A DNA stretch of 64,000 nucleotides from CATQGW01 sp965262235 (GTDB taxonomy: Bacteria; Chloroflexota; Dehalococcoidia; Bin125). The DNA is taken from contig OZ253504.1 of the NCBI GenBank assembly GCA_965262235.1, forward strand, positions 1,922,001 through 1,986,000, in the 5' to 3' direction. The stretch's first letter is position 1. Every line of letters starts with the position of its first letter. The position numbers and the translations under genes were made by a program. This document shows, piece after piece, positions 49,114-57,756 of the stretch. The notes beneath the pieces were generated by a model that searched no databases, was not told where the DNA came from, and saw only the letters and a program-made list of their open reading frames with translations.

Positions 49114-50514
49114 TCAGTCGCCGGCGGCCGCCGCGGCGTCCATCAGCCGCGGGGAAACCGCGTTGAGGTCCGGGTTGACCACCTGTCCGCCGCAGGCGGC
49201 GGCCAGCTGCGGCATGCAGTCGGCGGCGAACCAGCGCATCTGGTGCTCAGTCTCCTCGTGCGAGTAGCCGCCGATCTCGAACCAGGTGGTGAAGAGGAAG
49301 TCGTCGTAGCCAACGCCGTCCTTGACCTTCATGATCTTCTCGACCACCTCGTCGGGCGTGCCGACGATCGCGACTTCTTTCTCGATCAACAGGTCGGCGC
49401 TGATCCGCATGTCGAGCGGGTAGGGGTCTTCGTCGGCCTCGGCCAGCACGGCCGCGAAGCCGAACGGACCGTAGTAGTCCCATTGCAGTTCGAGCCCCAG
49501 CTTGAGCCGCGCGAGATCGCCCTCGGGGTCGTTCGGGTCGAGCAGGTGGATGTAGCGGCAGCAGCCGTAGCCGCGCCGCTTGTCGGAGTCCCAGCCGAAC
49601 TTGAACTCGCCGCGGTCGAGCCGGTCGGGCCAGCCGGCCGCCGCCGAGGAGTCGTAGTAGCGCTGCACGTTGCCGACCAGTCGCGAGGTCGGCTCCGGTA
49701 CGGTGAAGCAGTTCACCCCGCGCGTCGCGGCCCAGTCGATCGAGCGCGGGCTCGTGACCGGCTGCCAGACCTGCGGGTGCGGCTTCTGCAGCGGCTGCGG
49801 AATCACGCTGATCTCTCTCAGCGTCGTCGTCGAAGCCAGCACCGGGCTGCCCGTCGAGTACATGTCGGGCGGGCCGAGGTCGAGCACGTCCTCAACGGGG
49901 TGCCCGGCCTTGCCCGACGCGAAGTAGGCGATCGTCTGGTTGTGGTTCCACTTCGTGTAGGAAGGCGGCACGTGATAGAACTCGCCGTGATACGAGAACG
50001 ACGGCTCCGTCCAGGCCTTCATGATGATCTCGTAGGCCTCTTCGAAGTAGGAGCGGTTGCGCTCCTGGTCCTGGATCGTCGCGCCCATCGGCCCGCCGAG
50101 CACCTCGGCCTCGCGCGGCTGGTAGCCGCGGCCGACCCCGAACTCGAGCCGCCCGCCGGAGATCACGTCAAGCATCGCGGCCGCCTCGGCGACGCGAATC
50201 GGGTGCGCCCAGGGCAGGATGTTGGCCATCTGACCAAGCCGCATCTGCGAGGTCAGCGCCGCGATCGCCGTCTCGGTCTGCAGCGGCGAGGGGCTCAGCT
50301 CGGCGCCCTCGGGCTGGAAGTGGTGCTCGGTCATGAACCAGTAGTTGAAGCCCAGCTCGTCGGCCAGCACGCCCTGCCGCACCTGGTTGGCGATGATTCG
50401 CCGTCCCGACTCGTGCACATCGGCCAGGTTGCCGTCGTTGACGACGACTCCCTCCTTGGTGGTGGCCAGCGGCAAGTCAGCCGCGCCGTTGTGGAAGCAT
50501 GCCAATTCGAGCAT
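49114..50514 (-). CDS. LLM-class flavin-dependent oxidoreductase, long form
   Basis: This 466-residue luciferase-like monooxygenase is about 100 residues longer than the other two in the window. FNYWFMTEHHFQPEGAELSP, MRLGQMANILPWAHPIRVAE and DVISGGRLEFGVGRGYQPRE are family elements (flavin phosphate loop in the last). The additional C-terminal part (after about 350) includes a charged segment SADLLIEKEVAIVGTPDEVV, which is the usual closing strand, so the length comes from internal loops (residues 190-300). It is upstream of the MBL hydrolase on the same strand, 51 bases apart. Confidence 0.92.
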   Translation of the reverse strand: MLELACFHNGAADLPLATTKEGVVVNDGNLADVHESGRRIIANQVRQGVLADELGFNYWFMTEHHFQPEGAELSPSPLQTETAIAALTSQMRLGQMANILPWAHPIRVAEAAAMLDVISGGRLEFGVGRGYQPREAEVLGGPMGATIQDQERNRSYFEEAYEIIMKAWTEPSFSYHGEFYHVPPSYTKWNHNQTIAYFASGKAGHPVEDVLDLGPPDMYSTGSPVLASTTTLREISVIPQPLQKPHPQVWQPVTSPRSIDWAATRGVNCFTVPEPTSRLVGNVQRYYDSSAAAGWPDRLDRGEFKFGWDSDKRRGYGCCRYIHLLDPNDPEGDLARLKLGLELQWDYYGPFGFAAVLAEADEDPYPLDMRISADLLIEKEVAIVGTPDEVVEKIMKVKDGVGYDDFLFTTWFEIGGYSHEETEHQMRWFAADCMPQLAAACGGQVVNPDLNAVSPRLMDAAAAAGD

Positions 50515-50612
50515 CGGTTTCCCCCGTTTCGGTTCGCTCGACGCCGAGCGGCGCCGCGGTTCTTCTCATCGGCGCGATGCTAGGTCGGTCGGCGCGAGTT
50601 TGCAGTATCCGC

Positions 50613-51821
50613 TCAACCGTTGTCGTAGCCGCGCGTGATCGGTCGGTCGGAGCGCTGGCCGGACGAGCCGTCGGGTGCGAAGTCGTCGACGGTCGCGCCG
50701 AGCTCGTCGCGCGAACGCTGGGGCGGAAGCTGCTGCGGCTGGCCCGGCGTCTCGGCGACATGCAGCGTCTGGGTCGGGAAGGCGAAGTCGACCTCAAGCC
50801 GCTCGGCAAGCCGCAGGATGTCGATGTTGAAGATGTGCCGCGTGCGCATCTCCTCGTTCCAGTCAGCCGCCTCGATGAAGGTGTAGACCATGATGTTGAG
50901 GCTGCTGTCGGCGAAGGTGATGAACTCCACGATGTAGTAGTCGTGGCGCATCTTGGGATTGGCGAGGACGATCGCGCGGACGCCCTCGACAAACGCCTGG
51001 ATGCGGTCGGGACCGGTGTGGTAGGCGAGGCCCAGCGTGGTCGAGTAGCGCCGCCAGCTGCGGCGGCCCATGTTGTTGACCTCGGTGTCGGTGATCCGCG
51101 CGTTGGGCACGGTGATCAGCGAGTCGGCAAAGGTGCGGACGCGCGTCGAGCGGAAGCCGACCTGCTCCACCGTGCCTTCGAAGTCGCCGATCACCACCCA
51201 GTCACCGACCTGAAACGGCTTGTCGGCGAGAATCGTCGCGCCGCCGAGCAGGTTCTTGATCGAGTCCTGCGCGGCCAGCGCGACGGCGACGCCGCCGATC
51301 CCGAGGCCGGCGACCAGCGACGTGATGTTGATGTTGAGGTTCTGGAGCACAAAGATCGCGCCGACCACCCCGACGAAGATCTTGCCCACGGTGCGGGCCA
51401 GCGGCACCAGCTGATCGTCCAGCTTTGAATCAGTTCGGGAAGCGACATCAGCCCAGTACTCGGTCGCGACATCAACCATTCGAAGACCCAGCAGCGTTGC
51501 AGCCAGCGCCGAAGCGAACGAGGCGAACGTCTTGACGACGTTCTCGACATCCGGATCGAAGTCGAGCACCGGGAAGCCGACCAGAATGGTCAGCGCGGCG
51601 ACGATCAGCAGGACCGGCAGCTCGAGGCGCTTCTGCTCGCGGGCCCAGAATTCGTGGCGTTCGGGGTCGATCCGGCGGCGGAGGGCGTACCACACGAGCC
51701 GCAGCACCGCGTAGCGCAGCAGCACGATGATCGCGAGCAGGACGGCAATGCCGAGGAACTGCCAGACCTCGACGCCGATGACGGATTCGTGCAGCCAGCC
51801 AGCGGCGAGGACAGGGGTCAT
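50613..51821 (-). CDS. MscS-family mechanosensitive channel
   Basis: This 402-residue inner-membrane protein has four or five helices. The pore helix and beta domain read TSLVAGLGIGGVAVALAAQD followed by SIKNLLGGATILADKPFQVG and GTVEQVGFRSTRVRTFADSL, ITVPNARITDTEVNNMGRRS: the MscS signature. The C-terminal cytoplasmic domain (about 270-350) is followed by a 40-residue Gln/Pro-rich tail. The channel releases solutes on hypo-osmotic shock. The start ATG 51821 is placed before the first helix; longer in-frame openings are basic and implausible. Confidence 0.93.
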   Translation of the reverse strand: MTPVLAAGWLHESVIGVEVWQFLGIAVLLAIIVLLRYAVLRLVWYALRRRIDPERHEFWAREQKRLELPVLLIVAALTILVGFPVLDFDPDVENVVKTFASFASALAATLLGLRMVDVATEYWADVASRTDSKLDDQLVPLARTVGKIFVGVVGAIFVLQNLNINITSLVAGLGIGGVAVALAAQDSIKNLLGGATILADKPFQVGDWVVIGDFEGTVEQVGFRSTRVRTFADSLITVPNARITDTEVNNMGRRSWRRYSTTLGLAYHTGPDRIQAFVEGVRAIVLANPKMRHDYYIVEFITFADSSLNIMVYTFIEAADWNEEMRTRHIFNIDILRLAERLEVDFAFPTQTLHVAETPGQPQQLPPQRSRDELGATVDDFAPDGSSGQRSDRPITRGYDNG

Positions 51822-51837
51822 GGCGTACGCCCTCCCG

Positions 51838-51880
51838 TGTCTGCCTGAGGCATCTCCCCCGGCTGGGGCGAGCGGGGCAT
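51838..51880. repeat. Partial copy of the intergenic palindromic element
   Basis: tgtctgcctgaggcatctcc followed by cccggctggggcgagcgggg resembles the right arm of the element at 22776-22826 read on the minus strand (ctctgcctgcggcatctccc, then a G/C-rich palindrome). It is shorter, lacks the CGCAAAGC centre and lies between the MscS and CDGSH genes. Confidence 0.4.
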
Positions 51881-51906
51881 AGCGGAGGGTTCCGCCGGGG
51901 CTGAGA

Positions 51907-52107
51907 TCACGCGGTCGGGTCGTGCGTGAAGCCGCTGGGCTTGTGTGTGCCGTCGCAGAACGGCTTGGTGCTCGACTGGCCGCAGCGGCAGAGCGCGATC
52001 GCCGCGCCGCTCGGCATCCGGATCTCCGAGCCGTCGGCCGCCTTGAGGACGACATCGGCGACGGGAATGATGATCGGGCCGTTGGTGTTGATCGTGATTT
52101 CGGGCAT
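51907..52107 (-). CDS. CDGSH iron-sulfur domain protein
   Basis: This 66-residue protein has a single CDGSH-type motif, CRCGQSSTKPFCDGTHKPSG (near residues 40-59; ligands Cys40, Cys42, Cys51 and His55), which binds a labile [2Fe-2S] cluster in redox- or iron-linked proteins. The N-terminal 35 residues form strands (MPEITINTNGPIIIPVADVV) with a small hydrophobic core, as in bacterial single-domain members. GAGAGG precedes ATG 52107. It is divergent from an LLM monooxygenase and could pass electrons to it; that is inference. Confidence 0.92.
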   Translation of the reverse strand: MPEITINTNGPIIIPVADVVLKAADGSEIRMPSGAAIALCRCGQSSTKPFCDGTHKPSGFTHDPTA

Positions 52108-52219
52108 CGTCACAAACCTCTCGCGTGTAGCCGCTGAGCGTGCCGTTGGGCATGGTGGCGCGTCTCGTAGCATAGCCCGCGTCCGAGTCGGTTCGAGCCA
52201 GCTCTGAAAGGGGCGCCCG

Positions 52220-53137
52220 ATGCGTCTGACCGTTGAGTTCCCGTCGGTGGTGCACCGCGATGGACCGCAGGGCGTCGCCGACCTGGCGCGCGCGATCGAG
52301 GAGATCGGCTACGACGAGATCGATGTCTTCGACCACGTCGTGATGGGCTATCCGCTGGAGGGCCGCGAATCGGGGCCGTACCCCCCCAACATGCCGATCC
52401 TCGAAGCGCTGATCACGCTCGGCTACATCGCCGCCGTGACCGAGCGGGTCGGGCTCGGCACCGAGGTGCTGGTGCTGCCCCAGCGCCAGCCGACGCTCGT
52501 CGCCAAGCAGGTCAGCACGCTCGACACGCTCTCCGGCGGCCGTGTGCGGCTCGGCATCGGTGTTGGCTGGCAGGAGTCCGAATACGAGGCGCTGGGGATG
52601 GACTTCCACAGCCGCGGCGAGATGATGGACGAAGCGATCGACCTGCTGCGCGCGTCGTGGGGCGATGCGACGATCGACTACGAAGGCAAGCACTTCGTCT
52701 CGCGCGCGATGGCGATGGAGCCGAAGCCGCCGCGCGGACCCGCGATCCCGCTCTGGATCGGCGGCAGCTCGCAGGCCGCGCTGCGGCGCGCCGGCCGCGT
52801 CGCCGACGGCTGGATGGCCACCGGCATGCTCGGCGGCATCGCCCAGGACGCGATCGCCGACGTGCAGCGCTACGCCGAGGAGGCCGGTCGCGACCCGGCC
52901 AGCATCGAATTCCAGGCGGGGCTCGCGATGCCGCCGCGCGCGGGCGACGCCAGCACGCGCGACTTCTGGGCACAGACGGCTGAGGTCGCCGCGACCGCCG
53001 CGGGCGCGCAGGAAGACGGCTTCGGCTGGGCCGCGGTCAACGTCACCGGCGTCTTCGTGGCCGGCGCCCGAACTCCCGACGCGATGAAGCAGGCGCTCGC
53101 CGAACTGCACGACGCGATACGCGCCGAAACGGGCTAG
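52220..53137 (+). CDS. LLM-class flavin-dependent oxidoreductase (F420-type)
   Basis: This 305-residue luciferase-like protein resembles F420-dependent members (TIGR03619 type). It has EIGYDEIDVFDHVVMGYPLE, YIAAVTERVGLGTEVLVLPQ, LVAKQVSTLDTLSGGRVRLG then IGVGWQESEYEALGMDF, the canonical flavin-cofactor loop and lid. Residues 185-205 carry the PPRGPAIPLWIGGSSQAALR strand of the family. A clear SD (AAAGGGG) precedes ATG 52220. It is divergent from the CDGSH gene and followed by the NfeD operon 19 bases later. Confidence 0.93.
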   Translation: MRLTVEFPSVVHRDGPQGVADLARAIEEIGYDEIDVFDHVVMGYPLEGRESGPYPPNMPILEALITLGYIAAVTERVGLGTEVLVLPQRQPTLVAKQVSTLDTLSGGRVRLGIGVGWQESEYEALGMDFHSRGEMMDEAIDLLRASWGDATIDYEGKHFVSRAMAMEPKPPRGPAIPLWIGGSSQAALRRAGRVADGWMATGMLGGIAQDAIADVQRYAEEAGRDPASIEFQAGLAMPPRAGDASTRDFWAQTAEVAATAAGAQEDGFGWAAVNVTGVFVAGARTPDAMKQALAELHDAIRAETG

Positions 53138-53156
53138 AGCCGGGAGGCTCGCGCCG

Positions 53157-54635
53157 ATGCACCAGATCGCCCGGCGAGCCTGGCGCGGCGTTGGCTTGTT
53201 GGTGATCGTCGTCGCGGTCGTCGGTGCATTGGTGGGCTGGCTCGGGCCCCAGCCGGCGCGGGCCGGTCCCGAGGATGTGGTGCTGCTGGGCAAGATCGAC
53301 GATGCGCTGGAGCCCAACGACGAGCGGTATCTGGAGCGGCTGCTGGAGGAGGCGGAGTCGCACGGCGCGACGGCGCTGGTGCTCCTGCTCGACACGCCGG
53401 GCGGGTTGGGCTCGACGATGCGCAATCTCGTGGAGCAGCTGCTGAGCGCGAACATGCCGACGGTCGTGTTCGTGTCGCCGCGCGGCGCGCAGGCGGCGTC
53501 CGCGGGGACGCTGGTGACGGTCGCGGCGAACGTCGCCGTGATGGCCCCGGGGACGAACATCGGCGCCGCCGCGCCGATCTCTGGCACGGGCGAGGACCTG
53601 CCGCCGACGCTGCGCAAGAAGGTGGATGAGGACACGACGGCGCTGGTGCGCAGCATCGCCGCGCTGCGCGGGCGCAATGCCGAGGCGATTGAGGCGACCG
53701 TGCTGGAAGCCAAGGCGTATACCGCCGATGAGGCGCTGGCACTGGGCGTGATCGACCGCATCTCGCCCGATCTCCAGTCGTTGCTGAACGCGATCGATGG
53801 GCAGACCGTCGAGACGGCGGCGGGGCCACGGCGGCTGGAGACGGCCGATGCGCAGCTAGAGGAGGTCGGGCGCTCGATGGTTGAGCGGTTCCTCGAGATC
53901 ATCACCAATCCGAGCGTGACCTACGCGCTCGTGCTGCTCGGCACGTATGGGGTGATCTTCGAAATCCGCGATCCCGGTAATTTCGGCCCCGGGGTACTGG
54001 GCATCCTCTGCCTGACGCTCGGCTTTCTGGGGATCGGGCTGCTGCCGGTCAACCTCTCCGGCGTGCTGCTGCTCGTGGCGGGCTGTGCGCTGCTGCTGTT
54101 GGAGTCGCAGCTCGACGGCTTCGGCTGGGCCGGGATCGGAGCGGTGATCTGCTGGATCGTTGCGGGTTTCCTGTTATTCGGCGAGATCTTCCCCGAGCCG
54201 ACGGCGCTCGATGACCCGCTCGAAATCAGCCGTTGGGTGATGGGAGTCTTCGGCGGAGTGACGCTGGGCTTCATCGCGCTGACCTGGCTGCTCGGTCGCG
54301 GCGGTGGCAAGTCGGAGGCGTTTATGACGGATGTCGAGCGGGCGATGATCGATCGTGACGGGTTGGCGCTCGAGTCGCTCGCGCCCAGCGGCGGCGTCGA
54401 GATCGCCGGCGAGCATTGGATCGGCATGACCGAAGGCGATGACATCGCAGCGGGTACGTCGATACGCGTGATCGGTGTCTACGCGGGCGGGATCGTCAAG
54501 GTGGCGCGTTCGGACGACGAGGCGGCCATACTGGCGATGCGAACGGCGCCTACCCGCGCCGACAGTTGGCGCAGCCGCGCGGCGGCGATCAGCCTGCCGC
54601 GACTATGGTCGCGCCTGAGCACGAGGAAGGAATGA
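53157..54635 (+). CDS. NfeD-family membrane-bound serine protease
   Basis: This 492-residue NfeD1b-type protein has a signal/anchor helix (about 10-30), a ClpP-like protease domain (about 40-240) with LLLDTPGGLGSTM (oxyanion), AQAASAGTLVTVAA (catalytic Ser near 121), VLEAKAYTADEALALGVID (Lys near 183), several membrane helices (about 260-380), and a C-terminal OB-like domain (about 410-480). The family pairs with flotillin, which is the next gene (3 bases after the stop). Together they are linked to membrane protein quality control. Confidence 0.92.
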   Translation: MHQIARRAWRGVGLLVIVVAVVGALVGWLGPQPARAGPEDVVLLGKIDDALEPNDERYLERLLEEAESHGATALVLLLDTPGGLGSTMRNLVEQLLSANMPTVVFVSPRGAQAASAGTLVTVAANVAVMAPGTNIGAAAPISGTGEDLPPTLRKKVDEDTTALVRSIAALRGRNAEAIEATVLEAKAYTADEALALGVIDRISPDLQSLLNAIDGQTVETAAGPRRLETADAQLEEVGRSMVERFLEIITNPSVTYALVLLGTYGVIFEIRDPGNFGPGVLGILCLTLGFLGIGLLPVNLSGVLLLVAGCALLLLESQLDGFGWAGIGAVICWIVAGFLLFGEIFPEPTALDDPLEISRWVMGVFGGVTLGFIALTWLLGRGGGKSEAFMTDVERAMIDRDGLALESLAPSGGVEIAGEHWIGMTEGDDIAAGTSIRVIGVYAGGIVKVARSDDEAAILAMRTAPTRADSWRSRAAAISLPRLWSRLSTRKE

Positions 54636-54638
54636 ACC

Positions 54639-56027
54639 ATGGGTGTGATTCAGACAGTGGGGCCGAACGAGGCCCTGATTCGTTCGGGCGGCGGCGAAAT
54701 GCCGAAGGTGGTGGTCGGCGGACGCACGCTGGTGTGGCCGATCTTCCACCGCGCGCAGCGGCTCTCGCTGCATGTGATGACGCTGCACGTGATGACCGAA
54801 AACGTCTACACGGGCGAGGGCGTCGCGGTCTCGGTCGACGGCGTGGCGCAGGTCAAGGTGGCGCGCAGCGAGGAGGCGATTCGGACGGCGGCGCAGCAGT
54901 TCCTGGGCAAGACCGAGCTGGAGATTGTGGATGTGCCGCTGCAGACGCTTGAGGGTCATCAGCGCGCGATCCTGGGCACGCTGACGGTCGAAGAGATCTA
55001 CCGCGACCGCGAGAAGTTCGCTTCGCAGGTGCGCAGTGTTGCCTCGCCGGACCTGGCCGGGATGGGACTGGAGATCGTCTCGTTCACGATCCGCGACATC
55101 AAGGATCCGGGCGGCTACCTCAATTCGCTGGGGGTGCGCCGCACCGCCGAGGTGCGGCGCGACGCCACAATCGGCGAGGCGGAGGCCGAGCGCGACGCCG
55201 GGATCCGCTCGGCCGCCGCAATGCGTGAGCGGGAGGCGGCGCGCTACGAGGCGAATACAAAGATCGCCGAGTCGGAGCGCGGCTTCAACGTGCAGAAGGC
55301 CGCCTACGACCAAGAGGTGAACGCTCGTCAGGCCGAAGCCGCGCTCGCCGATGCGCTCCAGCGCGCGCGTACGCAGCAGGAGATTCGGCGCGAGGAAGTG
55401 CAGATCGAGGTCGTCGACCGCACCAAGCAGATCGAACTGCAACAGCAGGAGATTGAACGCCGCGAGCGCGAGCTGGAGGCGACCGTGCGCAAGCCGGCCG
55501 AGGCCGAGCGCTTCCGCGTCGAGACCATCGCCGAGGCCAACCGCACCGCCTTCGTCGCATCCGCGACGGGCGAGGCCGAGGCGCGGCGCCGCACCGGTGA
55601 GGCGGAGGCCGATGTGATCCGGCTGACCGGCGACGCGGAGGCTGACGCAATTCGCGCCAAGGGTCTGGCCGAAGCGGAGGCGATGCGGCTCAAGGCCGAG
55701 TCCTGGAAGCAATACGGCGAGGCGGCCGTCGTGCAGCAGGTGCTCGAAACGCTGCCCGCAGTGGCAGCGGCGATCGCGCAGCCGCTGGCGCGCACCGAGC
55801 GAATCGTGATGGTCGGCAGCGACGCTGGATCGGGACCGAGCCGGTTGATTGAGGGGATTAGTAGCGCCGTCGCTCAGGTACCGGAAGTGGTTGAGTCGCT
55901 GACCGGGATCGACATCGTCGGCAGCATCAGGAATATCCCCGGCATCCAGGCGACACAGCGCACGGCGAATGAGCAGGCGGATGAGCTGGCGGAGGAGCCC
56001 GCCGACGATCAGGAGCGCAGCGAGTGA
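54639..56027 (+). CDS. SPFH/flotillin-family membrane scaffold protein
   Basis: This 462-residue protein has a short hydrophobic N-terminus, an SPFH/Band 7 domain (about 20-190: VVGGRTLVWPIFHRAQRLSL, VYTGEGVAVSVDGVAQVKV), and a long Ala/Glu-rich coiled coil (about 190-370) rich in AEAEA repeats with RRTGEAEADVIRLTGDAEAD. It would oligomerise at the inner membrane as a microdomain scaffold. It follows NfeD by 3 bases and overlaps the next MBL gene by 4. The conserved C-terminal part (VMVGSDAGSGPSRLIEGISS) is typical of prokaryotic flotillins. Confidence 0.92.
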   Translation: MGVIQTVGPNEALIRSGGGEMPKVVVGGRTLVWPIFHRAQRLSLHVMTLHVMTENVYTGEGVAVSVDGVAQVKVARSEEAIRTAAQQFLGKTELEIVDVPLQTLEGHQRAILGTLTVEEIYRDREKFASQVRSVASPDLAGMGLEIVSFTIRDIKDPGGYLNSLGVRRTAEVRRDATIGEAEAERDAGIRSAAAMREREAARYEANTKIAESERGFNVQKAAYDQEVNARQAEAALADALQRARTQQEIRREEVQIEVVDRTKQIELQQQEIERRERELEATVRKPAEAERFRVETIAEANRTAFVASATGEAEARRRTGEAEADVIRLTGDAEADAIRAKGLAEAEAMRLKAESWKQYGEAAVVQQVLETLPAVAAAIAQPLARTERIVMVGSDAGSGPSRLIEGISSAVAQVPEVVESLTGIDIVGSIRNIPGIQATQRTANEQADELAEEPADDQERSE

Positions 56028-57052
56028 GCGGCATGATGACCGCCGACGGCATCCTGCCGATCGGCCTGGGCGACAACTGGGTCTACGCCGTCGTCTCCGA
56101 CGGCGACGTGGCCCTGGTTGACGCCGGCCCCGACTTCGACGGCGCCTGGGAGGCGTTGGAGGCGCAGCTCAACGCCGCCGGCCTCTCGCGGCGCGACGTG
56201 CGGACGGTGTTCATCACCCACGCTCACATCGACCACTGCGGGCTGGCCTGGCGCTGGCAGGACGAGGGCGTGCCGGTCGCCTCCTGGTCGCGGGAGGTCG
56301 CGCAGTTCCAGCACGGGCGCAACATCATCGGCTACCAGACGCAATACGTGTTCCAGGCGCTCGCGCGGATGGGCGTCCCGCAGGCGCGGGTCACGGGCTT
56401 CATTGAGGAGCGCGAGCAGATGCGCGCTGCGTTCCGCGCCGGCGACGACACGGGCGGCGGTCGCCGCCGCGCCCGCTGGCCCGGCTTGATCCGCGGGACG
56501 CCCTTCACGCCCGACATCCTGATGGAGGACGGCGACGAAGTCGTCGTCGGCCGGCGCCGACTCCAGATGGTCGCGGCGCCCGGCCACACGCCGGGCAATG
56601 CCGTGCTCTTCGAGCAGGAGACCGGAGCGCTGTTCAGCGGCGATCAGGTCATCCCGGGCTCGATTCCCAATCCGGGCTGGCATTTCGATCTGACGACCGA
56701 GCCACCGCGCCGCTTTCGCAGCCTGCCGGCGTTCGTGGCGTCGCTGCAAAAGGTCGGTGCGCTGAGCGTCCAGCGGCTCTATCCCGGCCACGGCGAGCAC
56801 AGCGACGCCGTCGAGGCCGAGCTCGACCGCAGCCGTCGCCACCACATGAAGCGTCAACGACAGCTCGGCGACGCCCTCAGCGAAGGCCCGGCGACGCCCT
56901 ACGAGCTGATGCGCGTGCTCTTCCCCCGCCTGCCCGATCGCCGGCTCTGGCAGGCAATGGCCGAGGTCGTCGGCCAGATCGATTCGCTGGTCGAGCGCGG
57001 CCAAGCCGAGGAGGTCGAAGAGGGCGAGCTGCTGCGGATCAGGCGAGCCTGA
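56024..57052 (+). CDS. Metallo-beta-lactamase-fold hydrolase with C-terminal winged-helix-like region
   Basis: This 342-residue MBL protein has VFITHAHIDHCGLAWRWQD (HxHxDH near 66), VAAPGHTPGNAVLF (His near 186) and ALFSGDQVIPGS (Asp near 205), with the closing LYPGHGEHSDAV (His near 256). The last 80 residues (RQLGDALSEGPATPYELMRV) resemble the small C-terminal domain of glyoxalase II-like or lactamase-like 2 proteins. Its GTG start overlaps the flotillin stop, so it is part of the NfeD-flotillin transcript. Its substrate is unknown. ATG codons at 56033 and 56036 are alternatives. Confidence 0.88.
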   Translation: MSGMMTADGILPIGLGDNWVYAVVSDGDVALVDAGPDFDGAWEALEAQLNAAGLSRRDVRTVFITHAHIDHCGLAWRWQDEGVPVASWSREVAQFQHGRNIIGYQTQYVFQALARMGVPQARVTGFIEEREQMRAAFRAGDDTGGGRRRARWPGLIRGTPFTPDILMEDGDEVVVGRRRLQMVAAPGHTPGNAVLFEQETGALFSGDQVIPGSIPNPGWHFDLTTEPPRRFRSLPAFVASLQKVGALSVQRLYPGHGEHSDAVEAELDRSRRHHMKRQRQLGDALSEGPATPYELMRVLFPRLPDRRLWQAMAEVVGQIDSLVERGQAEEVEEGELLRIRRA

Positions 57053-57105
57053 ATCGAGTAAGCTGTGGGTGGTTGGCAGGTCGAGCAGCGGAATCGAGCG
57101 TGGTG

Positions 57106-57240
57106 ATGCGGAAGCGCGGGGAATTCCTCATGTGGCTGCTCTTCTCGCGACCGACCACCGAGATGAAGCAGGAACTTGAAGAGTTCCGAAAGAACCATGG
57201 CCCGTACATCAAACCGGGCAAGACAATCATGAGCGCCTAA
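57106..57240 (+). CDS. Small basic ORF after the MBL hydrolase
   Basis: A 44-codon frame, MRKRGEFLMWLLFSRPTTEM then KQELEEFRKNHGPYIKPGKT and IMSA, lies 53 bases after the hydrolase stop. It shows good codon bias at third positions and a plausible amphipathic helix but no clear ribosome site. Its stop TAA shares bases with the minus-strand stop of the next gene (CTAA), so the two are tail to tail. I recognise no family. Confidence 0.4.
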   Translation: MRKRGEFLMWLLFSRPTTEMKQELEEFRKNHGPYIKPGKTIMSA

Positions 57241-57731
57241 AGCGCCACCGTCAGAGCGGTCGCGACGACAAGTCCGAGCGAGACCGCGATACCGAAAAGT
57301 AGAACGCGCGTCAATCGCGACTTGCGGTCCAGCGCTGCGCTGGCCACCCGTGACGCCTCCTCGATTCCGCCCAAGTAGAACTGAATGATTGCAGGCTCGT
57401 CGTTGCCCTGCGTTTGGGTGATCGCAGCGATCACTGTCGGAGAGGGAAACTGGGGCACGTCTCGCGACCAGAGGCTGCCTAATCCGAGCAGCACGTTGGC
57501 GGCGGCCCACGCGAGTCCAAAGCCTGTCAACCAGAGTGACGGGTCAGCGGAGGCAATGATTCCCACCAAGGCGCTGATCGAGGCAACGCTCAGCGCGGTC
57601 AGGAACATAATCTTTCCATCGAAGCCGGCGATCGAGGCCAACAGCACTTGCAGGTGGGCAGATGCGATCTGCAGCGCGTATCCGCCGCCCTCGGCCGGGT
57701 AGTCGTCCGGGCCGTTCGCGTCGAGTGTCAT
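57237..57731 (-). CDS. Three-helix membrane protein of unknown function (PycTM/SLATT-like plan)
   Basis: This 164-residue protein has a polar N-terminus, two close membrane helices (about 38-60 and 66-88), a cytoplasmic segment (about 90-135) and a third helix at the C-terminus (about 142-164). The two-helix hairpin plus soluble helix resembles small effector membrane proteins of the PycTM or SLATT type linked to nucleotide second messengers; no cyclase gene is adjacent, so this is only a resemblance of plan. Codon use is less GC-biased than neighbours. ATG 57731 lacks a ribosome site. Confidence 0.55.
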   Translation of the reverse strand: MTLDANGPDDYPAEGGGYALQIASAHLQVLLASIAGFDGKIMFLTALSVASISALVGIIASADPSLWLTGFGLAWAAANVLLGLGSLWSRDVPQFPSPTVIAAITQTQGNDEPAIIQFYLGGIEEASRVASAALDRKSRLTRVLLFGIAVSLGLVVATALTVAL

Positions 57732-57756
57732 CGTGGCGGTCCGCCGCTGCCGACGT

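Noticed and set aside
51818..53908. 696-codon minus-strand frame
   Set aside because: It covers the CDGSH gene in another frame and the antisense of the LLM and NfeD genes; no coherent protein.
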